A program made the translations under genes and the position numbers. From assembly GCA_002342065.1 (NCBI GenBank), contig DDPF01000016.1:62001-126000 (forward strand): 64,000 bases of DNA, written 5' to 3'. How positions within the stretch are numbered: the stretch's first letter is position 1; every line of letters starts with the position of its first letter. Positions 15,482 to 24,747 of this stretch are shown piece after piece. The notes under the pieces were generated by a model. That model was not told the origin of the DNA and did not search any database. It worked only from the letters and a program-made list of their open reading frames with translations. This stretch comes from Bacteroidetes bacterium UBA2475. GTDB lineage: Bacteria > Bacteroidota > Bacteroidia > B-17B0 > Aurantibacillaceae.

Positions 15482-16879
15482 ATGAGTTCATTGAACCAAA
15501 CCAAAACCGGAAATAAATATTTTAACGCGATTAAACTGTCGCTAAACGGCGAGCAACAGGATTATACGCAAGGCAGCATTCGCAAGGCAGTATTTTTATT
15601 AGCCATACCAATGATATTGGAGTTAAGTTTAGAAAGTGTATTTGCTGTTGTAGATATGTTCTTTGTTGGTAAACTTGGTCAAAATGCTATTGCCACGGTT
15701 GGACTAACAGAATCTGTTATTACAATTGTTTATTCAATTGCTATTGGTTTAAGCACAGGAGCGACTGCAATTGTTGCCCGAAGGATCGGTGAAAAAGATC
15801 CCGAAGCTGCAGCTCATGCAGGCGCACAATCGTTAATTATTTGTTTAATAGCCACGCTAATTGTAAGCGTTCTGGGTGTAATTTTTGCCGGAGATATTTT
15901 AAGCTTGATGGGTGCAAGTAAAGAAGTGGTTGCTGATGGAACTGTTTTTGGACGAATAATGCTCGGTGGCAGCATGGCCATTATGCTCTTGTTTTTAATA
16001 AACGGGATTTTTCGTGGAGCTGGTAATGCAGCTATGGCTATGAAAAGTTTATGGATAGCGAGTGTTATTAATATTGTTTTATGCCCCGTATTTATACATT
16101 TTTTTGGTTTAAAAGGCGCAGCCATTGCAACTGTTATAGGTAGAAGCACGGGTGTGTTATATCAGTGTTATCATTTATTTAAAGGAAGCGGAATTTTAAA
16201 GATCCATGCCAGTAGTTTTAAGATCGACCCGGCAATAATTAAATCGGTTATTACTGTTGCATGGCCGGCAACTTTTCAATTTATTATTGCGAGTGGCAGT
16301 TGGATAGTATTGGCACGAATAGTTGCCGAAACCGGGGGAACGACAGCTTCTGCGGGATATCAGATAGCAATGCGAAATGTGGTTTTCTTTATTCTTCCGG
16401 CCTGGGGTTTAAGTAATGCTGCCGCAACACTTGTCGGGCAAAATCTTGGAGCAAATGAAATAGACAGAGCCGAAAGAAGTGTAATGCTTACAACAAAATA
16501 CAATGCTATTTTTATGGCATGTGTAGCAGTTTTATTTATTTTAATTCCGCGACCTGTCATTTATATTTTTACACAAGAAGAAGCAATTATTGCTTATGGT
16601 GTAGAAGCTTTAAGAATTATTGGCGCAGGTTTTATGTTCTACGGTATTGGTATGGTAATGACACAGGCGTTAAATGGTGCCGGCGATACAAAAGCCCCTA
16701 CTATAATATATTTTATTTGTTTCTGGTTATTCCAGGTGCCGCTTGCATATTTTTTATCGAAAACCCTTGATATGAAAGCAACCGGAGCCTTTATAGCTAT
16801 ACCTGTGGCAGAAACCATGATAGCTTTGGTTGCATGGTTTTATTTCAAAAAAGGTAAATGGAAAGAAGTAAAGGTATGA
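15482..16879 (+). CDS. MATE family efflux transporter
   Basis: 465 residues, twelve membrane helices in two related halves. Typical MATE features: IPMILELSLESVFAVVDMFFVGKLG in helix 1 and the following loop, GLSTGATAIVARRIGEKDPEAA, and in the second half GLSNAAATLVGQNLGANEIDRAE and GMVMTQALNGAGDTKAPT. It exports drugs or metabolites by Na+ or H+ antiport; the substrate is not predictable. The first 35 residues are polar (through QQDYTQGSIRKA), somewhat longer than usual. Preceded by the SRPBCC remnant at 8 bases. Monocistronic as far as visible. Confidence 0.93.
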   Translation: MSSLNQTKTGNKYFNAIKLSLNGEQQDYTQGSIRKAVFLLAIPMILELSLESVFAVVDMFFVGKLGQNAIATVGLTESVITIVYSIAIGLSTGATAIVARRIGEKDPEAAAHAGAQSLIICLIATLIVSVLGVIFAGDILSLMGASKEVVADGTVFGRIMLGGSMAIMLLFLINGIFRGAGNAAMAMKSLWIASVINIVLCPVFIHFFGLKGAAIATVIGRSTGVLYQCYHLFKGSGILKIHASSFKIDPAIIKSVITVAWPATFQFIIASGSWIVLARIVAETGGTTASAGYQIAMRNVVFFILPAWGLSNAAATLVGQNLGANEIDRAERSVMLTTKYNAIFMACVAVLFILIPRPVIYIFTQEEAIIAYGVEALRIIGAGFMFYGIGMVMTQALNGAGDTKAPTIIYFICFWLFQVPLAYFLSKTLDMKATGAFIAIPVAETMIALVAWFYFKKGKWKEVKV

Positions 16880-16919
16880 TCCTTCTAACCAAACGGTATA
16901 CTGTAATTGTAGATTAAAT

Positions 16920-16927
16920 TATTTTTG
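16920..16927 (+). promoter_or_regulatory. Bacteroidota -7 promoter element
   Basis: TATTTTTG fits TAnnTTTG and ends 14 bases before the ATG at 16942. No TTG at a canonical distance. Confidence 0.4.
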
Positions 16928-16941
16928 CTTATAATTACTTA

Positions 16942-18276
16942 ATGGTATTTCGCAACTGCAAAATAATTTTTCTTTTTTTATTTTCTGTTATTTCTTTTTT
17001 AATTAATGCGCAAAGTGTATCTAAAGTTGATAGTATGATCAACCTGCTTCACCAGGCCAACGATACCAATTATATTAAATTATGCATAAAGATCTCAGGT
17101 GAGTACAGTAATTTAAAGCAAATAAAATTATGCTTTAATTATGCCGACTCTGCTTTGATAAGAGCAAAGGCAATAAAAATGCCAACTATGGAAGCAAAGG
17201 CATACAGTCATTTTGGCGGCTTGTATAATTATATTAACGACGCAAATAAAGCTATTGATAATTTTAATGCGGCCCTTGCTATTTATAAAAAGATGGGCTT
17301 CATATGGGGCGAGGTAAGTGTTTACATCAATAAGGGTAATGCCTATTATTTTTGTAACGAACTTTCTAAAGCCGAAAAGCTTTACAGAAAGGCTTTAGCA
17401 CTTTATAAGACAATGCCACCTGATGAAGGTACCGAGGCGGATATTTACAATAATCTCGGAAGCGCCTGTAGCTCCCAGGGTAAACACGATGAAGCACTTC
17501 CATGGTTCTTTAAATGCCTGGAGCTTTGCAAAAAAAATAAAGACTCTATCAGCATTGCCTATGCCTATAACAACATTGGGAGCACATACAGTACTTTAAA
17601 AAGATATTCTGAAGCTTTACCTTATTTAGAAAAAGCGTTGGAGTTAAAATTAAAATATGGCGATAATTCAGAAAAAGCTGATGGCTATGTTAATCTTTCT
17701 ACTATTTATTATTCTACAGGCGAGCATAAAACATCAGTTTTTTATCTTAATAAGGCTTTAGAATATATTGATACGGCAGTCTACAATATGGACCTAAAAA
17801 AATTATATGAAAGCTACGCAGATAATTATGAGAATTTGAATAATCCAAAAGAAGCCAACAAGTATTATAAATTATTAAGACACATGAATTCCGCCTTGTT
17901 CGATAAAGAAATGGCTGCAAAGATCGAACAAAAAGAACTAATGAGTGATTTTTCTAACGCGCATTTAAAAGACAGTTTAATGCAGGCAACGCGTATAGAG
18001 AAACAAAAAATCGAAATAAGCAGAAGTAATACCTTTCGGTCCTTTTTATTGGTCATAGTAGCAAGTATTGTTATTTTTTTATTTATTCTTTACAAACGTT
18101 ACAGGATCTCGCAGGCTCAAAAGGACGAGATCTATAAACAAAAAATTTTGGTAGATGAAAAACAGAAAGAGATAATGGATAGTATTAAATATGCTCGTCG
18201 TATCCAAAACTCTTTAATGCCCACCGAAAAATACATTAGCAGGATCTTTAATAAGGTCAAAGATCCAAACAATTAG
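16942..18276 (+). CDS. TPR protein with C-terminal linker of the SpoIIE family but no phosphatase
   Basis: 444 residues. Signal peptide (about 1-23), then about seven TPR repeats (for example SVYINKGNAYYFCNELSKAE, YNNLGSACSSQGKHDEALPW, YNNIGSTYSTLKRYSEALPY), a transmembrane helix at about 366-386, a short coiled coil and the linker DEKQKEIMDSIKYARRIQNS followed by LMPTEKYISRIFNKVKD and a stop. In longer relatives this linker leads straight into a SpoIIE PP2C domain, as in 12925-15252. The downstream DNA contains no PP2C sequence. Probably a periplasmic TPR sensor joined to a short cytoplasmic signalling tail. A close analogue is at 39103-40557. Confidence 0.85.
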   Translation: MVFRNCKIIFLFLFSVISFLINAQSVSKVDSMINLLHQANDTNYIKLCIKISGEYSNLKQIKLCFNYADSALIRAKAIKMPTMEAKAYSHFGGLYNYINDANKAIDNFNAALAIYKKMGFIWGEVSVYINKGNAYYFCNELSKAEKLYRKALALYKTMPPDEGTEADIYNNLGSACSSQGKHDEALPWFFKCLELCKKNKDSISIAYAYNNIGSTYSTLKRYSEALPYLEKALELKLKYGDNSEKADGYVNLSTIYYSTGEHKTSVFYLNKALEYIDTAVYNMDLKKLYESYADNYENLNNPKEANKYYKLLRHMNSALFDKEMAAKIEQKELMSDFSNAHLKDSLMQATRIEKQKIEISRSNTFRSFLLVIVASIVIFLFILYKRYRISQAQKDEIYKQKILVDEKQKEIMDSIKYARRIQNSLMPTEKYISRIFNKVKDPNN

Positions 18277-18427
18277 TGTCCCAATTCGGGAAGCAATTTT
18301 CTCGCTCATTCTATAAATTGTAGAAGAATTTTCTGTAAGCGAAAGCTAACAAACCGCTAACTAATACGTTACAATTTTTTAATTGTACGGTACTGGTTTT
18401 GTAACAAAAAAATACTATATTGACCTT

Positions 18428-18829
18428 ATGAAAAAGAATATTTATTGTTTTCTTATTGATGATGATGATGATGACAGGAAGATCTTTGGTCTTGCGCTGG
18501 AAAAAATTGATAAGGATATTGAATACGGTTGTACCACTAATGGTATTGATGCGATAGAGCAGCTTAAGTCGGCTAAAAAGATCCCGGATTATATTTTTTT
18601 AGATCTTAATATGCCTAAAATGACGGGTATAGAATGTTTGAAAGAACTAAAAAAGATCTCAAATATAGTAGATGTGCCCATCATTATATACTCTACTACA
18701 ATAAATGAAAGCATAATTTACTATACACTTCGCGATGGTGCCTTTGATCATATTGAAAAACCAGCAAAAATAGAAACCCTTGTAAAGTATTTAAAAAGGG
18801 TTTTACTGGTTAAAAACCAGGAAATATAG
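18428..18829 (+). CDS. Single-domain response regulator
   Basis: 133 residues from the ATG at 18428; a TTG at 18383 in frame would add 15 residues not seen in receivers. Acidic pocket IDDDDDDR (residues 10-17), phosphoacceptor Asp59 in FLDLNMPKMTG, the Thr/Ser switch in IIYSTT, and the Lys in IEKPAK. No output domain, so it acts by protein contact or phosphorelay, like CheY or Rcp1. It could receive phosphate from the hybrid kinase at 21190, whose Hpt domain could supply it; this is inference from proximity. Confidence 0.92.
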   Translation: MKKNIYCFLIDDDDDDRKIFGLALEKIDKDIEYGCTTNGIDAIEQLKSAKKIPDYIFLDLNMPKMTGIECLKELKKISNIVDVPIIIYSTTINESIIYYTLRDGAFDHIEKPAKIETLVKYLKRVLLVKNQEI

Positions 18830-18837
18830 AATAATCT

Positions 18838-18845
18838 TATATTTG
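18838..18845 (+). promoter_or_regulatory. Bacteroidota -7 promoter element
   Basis: TATATTTG fits TAnnTTTG, 31 bases before the TTG start at 18877. No clear -33 box. Confidence 0.4.
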
Positions 18846-18876
18846 CAATCAATCAATCAATTAAAACGTAAGTAAT

Positions 18877-19632
18877 TTGTTTAAGTTCATAGGAGCTGCA
18901 TTAGGATTTTTCTTTTTTGGCAAGCATTTTTGGGGCGCTATTTTGGGCTTCATAATAGGATCTGCAATTGATAATTTTATAACTATAAAAGCCAGCGGTG
19001 GTAAAGGACAGAATGTTTTCGATTATTACCGTCAGCAGGCATCTCAGCCTAACGAAGATTTTGCGACCATGCTCATGGCACTTTCTGCAGCAGTAATGAA
19101 AGCCGACGGAAAAACTTTAAAAGCAGAGTTAGATTACATAAAAGCCTTTTTTGCCCAACAATTTGGCCCGCAATTTACCGGCCCGCATTTACAAACCTTA
19201 AAACAATTCTTAGATGCTCCAAATATTCCTTTAGACCAGATCTGTGCTGATATTAACCAGCGTACGAATGTGGAAGTGCGTATCCAACTGATACATTATT
19301 TATTTGGTATTGCAAAAGCGGATGGGCATGTTGCAGATACTGAGGTTAACGTAATAAAATATATTGCACGTCTATTACAAATATCTACCACCGATTTTGA
19401 AAGTGTTAAAAATATGTTCTATCGTGATGTGAATTCAGATTATCATGTTTTGGGTATTGAACCAACTGCCACCGAAGAAGAAATTAAAAAAGCATATCGT
19501 CAAATGGCTGTGCGTTATCACCCTGATAAGGTCATTCATATGGGTGAAGAATATCAAAAAGGCGCTAAAGAAAAATTCCAGAAGATCCAGGAAGCCTACG
19601 AGAACATTAAAAAGAGCAGGGGTATCGCATAA
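18877..19632 (+). CDS. TerB-DnaJ membrane co-chaperone, DjlA-like
   Basis: 251 residues from a TTG, the only usable start after the in-frame stop at 18862. A glycine-rich hydrophobic N-terminus (FIGAALGFFFFGKHFWGAIL) resembles the dimerising membrane segment of DjlA. Residues about 60-175 are a TerB-like helical domain with the repeated acidic motif seen in AVMKADGKTLKAELDYIKAF and GIAKADGHVADTEVNVIKYI. The C-terminal J domain (about 187-250) has the HPD tripeptide in VRYHPDKV and would stimulate DnaK. Probably inner membrane with cytosolic domains. It is alone between two signalling genes. Confidence 0.88.
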   Translation: MFKFIGAALGFFFFGKHFWGAILGFIIGSAIDNFITIKASGGKGQNVFDYYRQQASQPNEDFATMLMALSAAVMKADGKTLKAELDYIKAFFAQQFGPQFTGPHLQTLKQFLDAPNIPLDQICADINQRTNVEVRIQLIHYLFGIAKADGHVADTEVNVIKYIARLLQISTTDFESVKNMFYRDVNSDYHVLGIEPTATEEEIKKAYRQMAVRYHPDKVIHMGEEYQKGAKEKFQKIQEAYENIKKSRGIA

Positions 19633-19780
19633 TACTCAAAAGCCTTGTAAACAGCGCTATAGCTTCATTTTTTCAGTTATTTTAAGAGTATATATATTTA
19701 ATCGGCGGTTACATATGTAAGAAATCATCACTTTTTGAGCTTTTTTTCTTTTCCATCCCATCTACCTTTATTCCTGTTAA

Positions 19781-19793
19781 TGGAATAATTCCA
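19781..19793 (+). promoter_or_regulatory. Inverted repeat upstream of the sigma-54 activator gene
   Basis: TGGAATAATTCCA is a perfect palindrome (5-base arms, TAA centre) 31 bases before the ATG at 19825. TGGAATAAT occurs again at 24612-24620 and a TGGAA-N5-TTCCA repeat at 24592-24606, both 60-80 bases upstream of the sigma-54 promoter. It is a candidate binding site of the regulator at 19825. Confidence 0.35.
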
Positions 19794-19824
19794 GAAAGCG
19801 GAAAAAAGATAAACAATAAAAAGT

Positions 19825-21177
19825 ATGAGCGCATTAAAAATATTTATTATAGAGGATGATGCCTGGTTTGGCGAATTATTAAAACATCATTTATCGTTGA
19901 ATCCGGATTATCAACTACATCTATTTAAAACCGCAAAAGACTGTTTAAGCAATTTACATTTAAGGCCCGATATTATTTGTGTAGATTTTGGTTTGCCTGA
20001 TATGAATGGCGATGTGCTTTTAGAAAGGATCAGGGAATATTCAAAAAGCATTCCGGTAATTGTAATTAGTGGCCAGGAAGATATTTCGGTAGCAGTTAAT
20101 TTTTTAAAATCCGGCGCCCGCGATTATATTATTAAAGATGAGAATACTAAAGATATGCTTTGGAATTCTATTTTAAAGATCTCTGAGAATATCGAATTAA
20201 AAAAGGAAGTTGAAGAATTAAAAGAGCAGCTTGAACAAAAATTTAGTTTTGAAAAAACAATTATTGGTCAAAGCGACGCTCTTAAAAAAACATTTGTGCT
20301 TATCGAGAAAGCGATCAAATCTAATATAAACGTTTCTGTTACCGGCGAAACCGGCACGGGAAAAGAAGTGATAGCAAAAGCCATTCATTATAATAGCGAT
20401 AGAAAGAAAAAACCTTTTGTTGCAGTTAATATGGCCGCCATTCCAACAGAGTTAATTGAAAGCGAATTGTTTGGTTACGAAAAAGGTGCCTTTACAGGTG
20501 CACAAAATAAAAGGATCGGAAAATTTGAAGAAGCTAATGGCGGAACCATCTTTTTAGATGAGATAGCCGAACTGGACCTTAACTTACAAAGTAAAATATT
20601 ACGTGTTTTGCAGGAAAGAGAAATTGTAAGGGTAGGAGGTAACGAGCGTGTTAAAATAGATGCGAGGATAATTACTGCAACTCATAAAAATTTATTGGAA
20701 GAGGTTAAAAAAGGAAAGTTCAGAGAAGATCTTTTTTACAGGATAATTGGTTTACCAATCGAGTTGCCGCCGCTAAGGAACAGGGGAAATGATGTTTTGA
20801 TCCTTGCAAAATATTTTGTGGATGAATTTAGTAAAGAAAATAAAATTAAAGCATTAAGTATCTCAAACTCTGCAAAAGAGAAACTCTTAAAATATAACTA
20901 CCCTGGCAATGTGAGGGAGTTAAAATCGATGATGGACCTGGCATGTGTAATGAGTGATGGCAAAGAAATAACAGAGAACGATGTAAATTTCAATGATCTT
21001 AAAGGTGATGAGTTGTTTACAACAGAAGAAAAAAGTCTGAAAGAATATAATAATGACATTATTCGTTTTTACCTTAAAAAATACAGTCACGATGTGTTGG
21101 AAGTGGCAAAAAGACTGGAGATCGGCAAATCAACCATTTATAACCTGCTTCAAAGAAGAGAGATCGCAATTGATTAA
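19825..21177 (+). CDS. Sigma-54-dependent response regulator, NtrC family
   Basis: 450 residues in the order receiver, AAA+, Fis-type helix-turn-helix. Receiver: acidic pair in IIEDDAW, phosphoacceptor Asp54 in CVDFGLPD. AAA+: Walker A GETGTGKE from residue 174, the sigma-54 contact loop GAFTGA at 221-226, Walker B GGTIFLDEIAEL, and the arginine-finger region FREDLFYRI. HTH: EVAKRLEIGKSTIYNLLQRR at the end. It opens sigma-54 promoters when phosphorylated. It is followed 12 bases later by a hybrid kinase, its probable partner. A canonical -24/-12 promoter lies at 24669, straight after the kinase gene, and is the likeliest target. Confidence 0.95.
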   Translation: MSALKIFIIEDDAWFGELLKHHLSLNPDYQLHLFKTAKDCLSNLHLRPDIICVDFGLPDMNGDVLLERIREYSKSIPVIVISGQEDISVAVNFLKSGARDYIIKDENTKDMLWNSILKISENIELKKEVEELKEQLEQKFSFEKTIIGQSDALKKTFVLIEKAIKSNINVSVTGETGTGKEVIAKAIHYNSDRKKKPFVAVNMAAIPTELIESELFGYEKGAFTGAQNKRIGKFEEANGGTIFLDEIAELDLNLQSKILRVLQEREIVRVGGNERVKIDARIITATHKNLLEEVKKGKFREDLFYRIIGLPIELPPLRNRGNDVLILAKYFVDEFSKENKIKALSISNSAKEKLLKYNYPGNVRELKSMMDLACVMSDGKEITENDVNFNDLKGDELFTTEEKSLKEYNNDIIRFYLKKYSHDVLEVAKRLEIGKSTIYNLLQRREIAID

Positions 21178-21189
21178 TTTAAATTTTAA

Positions 21190-24100
21190 ATGATGGAATT
21201 AAATACATTACTTCAAAAACAAATTGCGGAACATTTAACCGCAGATCAGTTAAATGATCCTTCATTTAAAAAATTTATAAATGAAGTAAATAAGTCTTAC
21301 GCCGCATTTGAAGTTGATCAAAGTCAGACAAATATTGCTTTTAAGATCAGCGAAAAAGTGCTTGAGAAAAGAAAGGAAACAGAAAATGGCTTAAATACAA
21401 CGCTTCAATTATTGACTACACTTTTTTCTAATTTGCATTCAGGAATTATAGCAGAGGATGAGAATCGTAAAGTTATTTTTACTAACCAAATGTTCTGCGA
21501 TATCTTTTCAATTCCTCTTAAGCCTGATCAGTTAATAGGAATGGATTGTAGTAATGCAGCAGAACAAACAAAAGATTTGTTTAAAAGGCCGGTTTCATAT
21601 GTATCGGAAATAAATAAACTCTTACATTTTAAAAAACCCGCAGTTGGGCAACTGTTGGAAATGGAGGACGATAGATTTTTTGAAAGAAATTTTATTCCGA
21701 TTTATATTAATGAAGAATTTAAGGGATGTTTGTGGAAATACACGGATGTTACAGAAAAAATTACGATTGAAAAAGAACTAAAGAAATCAGAAGAAAATTA
21801 CCGGAACATGATCGAGCATGCTTCGGATATTATTTATAAAACAGATCACATGGGTTTATTTATTTTCGCAAACCCCGTTGCCGAACGCATAACAGGTTAT
21901 AAAATAGATGAGTTATATAAAATGAATTTTGCCGACCTTATCAAAAAAGAATACAAGCTTAAAGTTGTAAAATTTTATTTGAATCAGGTAAGGAAAAAGA
22001 TCTCTTCCACCTATTTCGAATTCCCTATAATTACAAAAAAGGGAAAAGAAGTCTGGATCGGGCAAAGCGTTCAATTCTCATTGTTAAACGTTAATTCCGA
22101 CGAGTTTGAATTAATTGCACTGGCAATTGATATAACAAAGCAAAAAAAATCTGAGAGCGAGTTAAAAGAGTCAAACCAAAAATTAACTTTATTACAAAAT
22201 CTAATTGATAATTCATCCGACAGCATCCAGGTTGCAACTGAAGATGGAGAACTTTTTTATTACAATAAGGAGGCGAAAAAAAGATTAGGGCTTTCAGATG
22301 AAAATCTCAATAGATTTTCAGTAACTGATATTGAGGAAAGTTTTAAGAACCTGGAAGATTGGAAAGCGCACATTGCTGAACTAAAAGAAAAAAGTGTACT
22401 TACTATTGAAGGTAATAATGTGAATCAAAGCGATGGAAAAGTGTTTCCGGTAGAAATCACTGCGAGATTCGTAAGGATAAACGACATAGGTTACGTTATT
22501 GCAAATGCAAGAGATATTACTGCGCGAAAACAAACCGAAAAATTACTCAAAAAGCAAGAAGAAAAATATAGAAACATTATTGCCAATATGAATCTTGGAT
22601 TAATAGAAGTAAATTTGAAAGAAGAAATCCTTTACGTTAATCAAAGTTTTTGTAATATGTCAGGTTATGGTGCAGCTGATTTAATTGGAAAAAGCGCAAA
22701 AAGTCTTTTTGCTCAGGAAGAAAACGCCGATTTAATAGAAAGCAAACTTAAATTACGTGTTAACAGTATTTCCGATATGTATCAGTTGCTTGTTAAAGAT
22801 AAAAATGGTCGTCCACGCTGGTGGTCAGTAAGTGGGGCGCCAAATTATGACGACTCCGGCGAGCTTATTGGTTCAATCGGTATTCATTTGGATATTACCG
22901 AGCAAAAATTGCTTGAAAGAGACTTGGAGGCAGCTATATTAAAAGCAGAATTAGGGTCAAAAGCAAAAGAAGCTTTTTTGGCGAATATGAGTCACGAAAT
23001 AAGAACGCCTTTAAACGCTATTATTGGCATGATCAGGGAATTAAGTAAGGAAGAACTTAGTGCAACACAAAAAGTTTGTGTAGAAAATAGTTCTATAGCT
23101 TCAAAACATTTACTTTCTATTATTAATAATGTTTTGGATATCTCTAAGATCGAAGCCGGTGAATTGACAATTGATAGTGAGCATTTTATGGTTGACCAAT
23201 CAATTAATAATATTATGTCTATCATGTCTTCACGCGCTGAAGAAAAAGGTATTTATCTTAAATCGGAGTTATCTCCTCAAATTCAGAAGGCTTTAGTTGG
23301 CGATCCACTCCGTCTTGAACAGATATTATTGAACTTGGTTGGTAACGCGGTTAAATTTACAAATAGGGGAGGTGTTACTATTAAATGTGGGTTGCTAAAA
23401 GAAACGGAGGTAGAGCAAACAATTAAAATAGATGTTTCAGATACGGGTGTAGGAATGGAGGAACAATATTTAAAGAGTATTTTTAATAAATTCTCACAGG
23501 AAGATAGATCTGTTTCAAGAAAGTACGGCGGTACTGGCCTCGGCCTTGCTATTACGTTCGAACTAATGCAACTAATGAATGGAACTATTGATGTAAAAAG
23601 CGAAAAGAAGGTTGGTACAACATTTAGCTTGACCATTACACTTAAAAAAGGTGATGCTGCTAATGTAAAAAGTTTATTTAAATCAAATGAGGTTATCAAC
23701 CTTGACAATATTAGGATCTTGCTTGTAGAAGATAACGAAATAAACAGACTTGTCGCACAAAACACTTTTAAATATTATAATTGTGTTGTAGAAGAAGCGG
23801 TAAATGGATTAGACGCATTAGAAAAATTAAAACAGAATACTTACGACATAATTTTGATGGATATTCAAATGCCTGAAATGGATGGACTGCAGGCAACTCA
23901 AAAAATAAGGCATGAATTAAAAATTACAACACCAATTGTAGCTTTAACTGCAAACGCATTTAAAAGTGAAATTGAAAAATGCAAACAGGCTGGTATGAAC
24001 GATTATATTACTAAGCCTTTTGAGGAAATGGCGCTTATAAAGCTTATTTCAAAATACACTAAAAAAGATACTTCTGATGAGGCTATAAAAGAAACAATTA

Positions 24101-24456
24101 TAGTAAAAGAGAACGATGATAAATTGTATGATCTAGGGCCGTTAAGAGAGATGAGCAGAGGTAATAACGAATTTATAAACAAGATGATCACTTTGTTTAT
24201 TGAACAGGCTAATATGTCTTTAAATCAGATAAACACTGCACATGTAGATAACGATTATGAAACAGTTTGTAAAGTAGCACACCGTTTAAAATCAAGTATA
24301 GATAATATGGGTATCATTTCCATTAAAAAAGAGATCAGGGAATTAGAAAAGTTATCTAAAGAGCCTGTTCTGTTACCCGAAATAGCAGCGCTCATACTAC
24401 TCATTAACTCTACACTGTTAAAGGTGCTCGAACATTTACCTTCCGAAATTATTTAA
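21190..24456 (+). CDS. Multi-PAS hybrid sensor histidine kinase with receiver and Hpt domains
   Basis: 1088 residues, no membrane segment. Four PAS-like domains occupy about residues 65-585 (GIIAEDENRKVIFTNQMF, DIIYKTDHMGLFIFANPVAE, SIQVATEDGELFYYNKEA, LIEVNLKEEILYVNQSF). HisKA has the phosphorylated His602 in ANMSHEIRTPLN; the ATPase domain has NLVGNAVKFTN, DTGVGM and GGTGLGLAI. A receiver follows with Asp891 in ILMDIQMPEMDG, then an Hpt domain with His1031 in AHRLKSS. This is a full phosphorelay in one cytosolic protein that could sense redox, oxygen or small ligands. It is encoded 12 bases after the sigma-54 activator. A terminator overlaps its stop. Confidence 0.95.
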   Translation: MMELNTLLQKQIAEHLTADQLNDPSFKKFINEVNKSYAAFEVDQSQTNIAFKISEKVLEKRKETENGLNTTLQLLTTLFSNLHSGIIAEDENRKVIFTNQMFCDIFSIPLKPDQLIGMDCSNAAEQTKDLFKRPVSYVSEINKLLHFKKPAVGQLLEMEDDRFFERNFIPIYINEEFKGCLWKYTDVTEKITIEKELKKSEENYRNMIEHASDIIYKTDHMGLFIFANPVAERITGYKIDELYKMNFADLIKKEYKLKVVKFYLNQVRKKISSTYFEFPIITKKGKEVWIGQSVQFSLLNVNSDEFELIALAIDITKQKKSESELKESNQKLTLLQNLIDNSSDSIQVATEDGELFYYNKEAKKRLGLSDENLNRFSVTDIEESFKNLEDWKAHIAELKEKSVLTIEGNNVNQSDGKVFPVEITARFVRINDIGYVIANARDITARKQTEKLLKKQEEKYRNIIANMNLGLIEVNLKEEILYVNQSFCNMSGYGAADLIGKSAKSLFAQEENADLIESKLKLRVNSISDMYQLLVKDKNGRPRWWSVSGAPNYDDSGELIGSIGIHLDITEQKLLERDLEAAILKAELGSKAKEAFLANMSHEIRTPLNAIIGMIRELSKEELSATQKVCVENSSIASKHLLSIINNVLDISKIEAGELTIDSEHFMVDQSINNIMSIMSSRAEEKGIYLKSELSPQIQKALVGDPLRLEQILLNLVGNAVKFTNRGGVTIKCGLLKETEVEQTIKIDVSDTGVGMEEQYLKSIFNKFSQEDRSVSRKYGGTGLGLAITFELMQLMNGTIDVKSEKKVGTTFSLTITLKKGDAANVKSLFKSNEVINLDNIRILLVEDNEINRLVAQNTFKYYNCVVEEAVNGLDALEKLKQNTYDIILMDIQMPEMDGLQATQKIRHELKITTPIVALTANAFKSEIEKCKQAGMNDYITKPFEEMALIKLISKYTKKDTSDEAIKETIIVKENDDKLYDLGPLREMSRGNNEFINKMITLFIEQANMSLNQINTAHVDNDYETVCKVAHRLKSSIDNMGIISIKKEIRELEKLSKEPVLLPEIAALILLINSTLLKVLEHLPSEII

Positions 24457-24481
24457 AGGCCCATCAGGGCCTTTCTTTTTT
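24455..24481 (+). terminator. Terminator of the kinase operon
   Basis: AAAGGCCC, ATCA loop, GGGCCTTT, then CTTTTTTT. The stem begins inside the TAA stop codon of the kinase gene. Confidence 0.88.
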
Positions 24482-24482
24482 T

Positions 24483-24587
24483 AATCAAAACCTAAATGGA
24501 ATTGACGGTATTAATGTTTTAAATCAAAAACCGGATATTATTTTAATGGATGATATGAACGGCTCTTCTTTAAATATTTTTGTCTAA
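24483..24587 (+). pseudogene. Remnant of a receiver domain
   Basis: The 34-codon frame to the TAA at 24585 reads NQNLNGIDGINVLNQKPDII then LMDDMNGSSLNIFV. The first part matches the middle of a response-regulator receiver (compare NGLDALEKLKQNTYDIILMD in the adjacent kinase), including the phosphoacceptor region, but both ends are missing and no start codon fits. I read it as debris of a lost receiver gene. The sigma-54 promoter lies about 80 bases downstream. Confidence 0.5.
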
Positions 24588-24668
24588 AAAATGGAAAATG
24601 CTTCCAAAATATGGAATAATGGCAAGGTAAGAATTTCACAAAGCCTTGACTCTACTGGGTTTCAGACT

Positions 24669-24685
24669 TTGGCACACATTATGCA
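24669..24685 (+). promoter_or_regulatory. Sigma-54 (-24/-12) promoter
   Basis: TTGGCACACATTATGCA has GG at 24671-24672 and GC at 24683-24684, twelve bases apart, within TTGGCAC-N5-ATGCA, a close match to the TGGCAC-N5-TTGCA consensus. Transcription would start near 24696 and give a leader of about 50 bases before the ATG at 24748. The NtrC-family activator gene is the one before the kinase. Candidate enhancer repeats lie 60-80 bases upstream (24592-24620). Confidence 0.75.
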
Positions 24686-24747
24686 ATACTATATACAACA
24701 GCATAACAATAAGAAATTAAAAAATTAACCCATAAAAATTAGAAACC

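Noticed and set aside
23283..23765. 160-codon minus-strand frame within the hybrid kinase
   Set aside because: Lies over the conserved ATPase and receiver motifs, so it cannot be an independent gene of that length without strong constraint.
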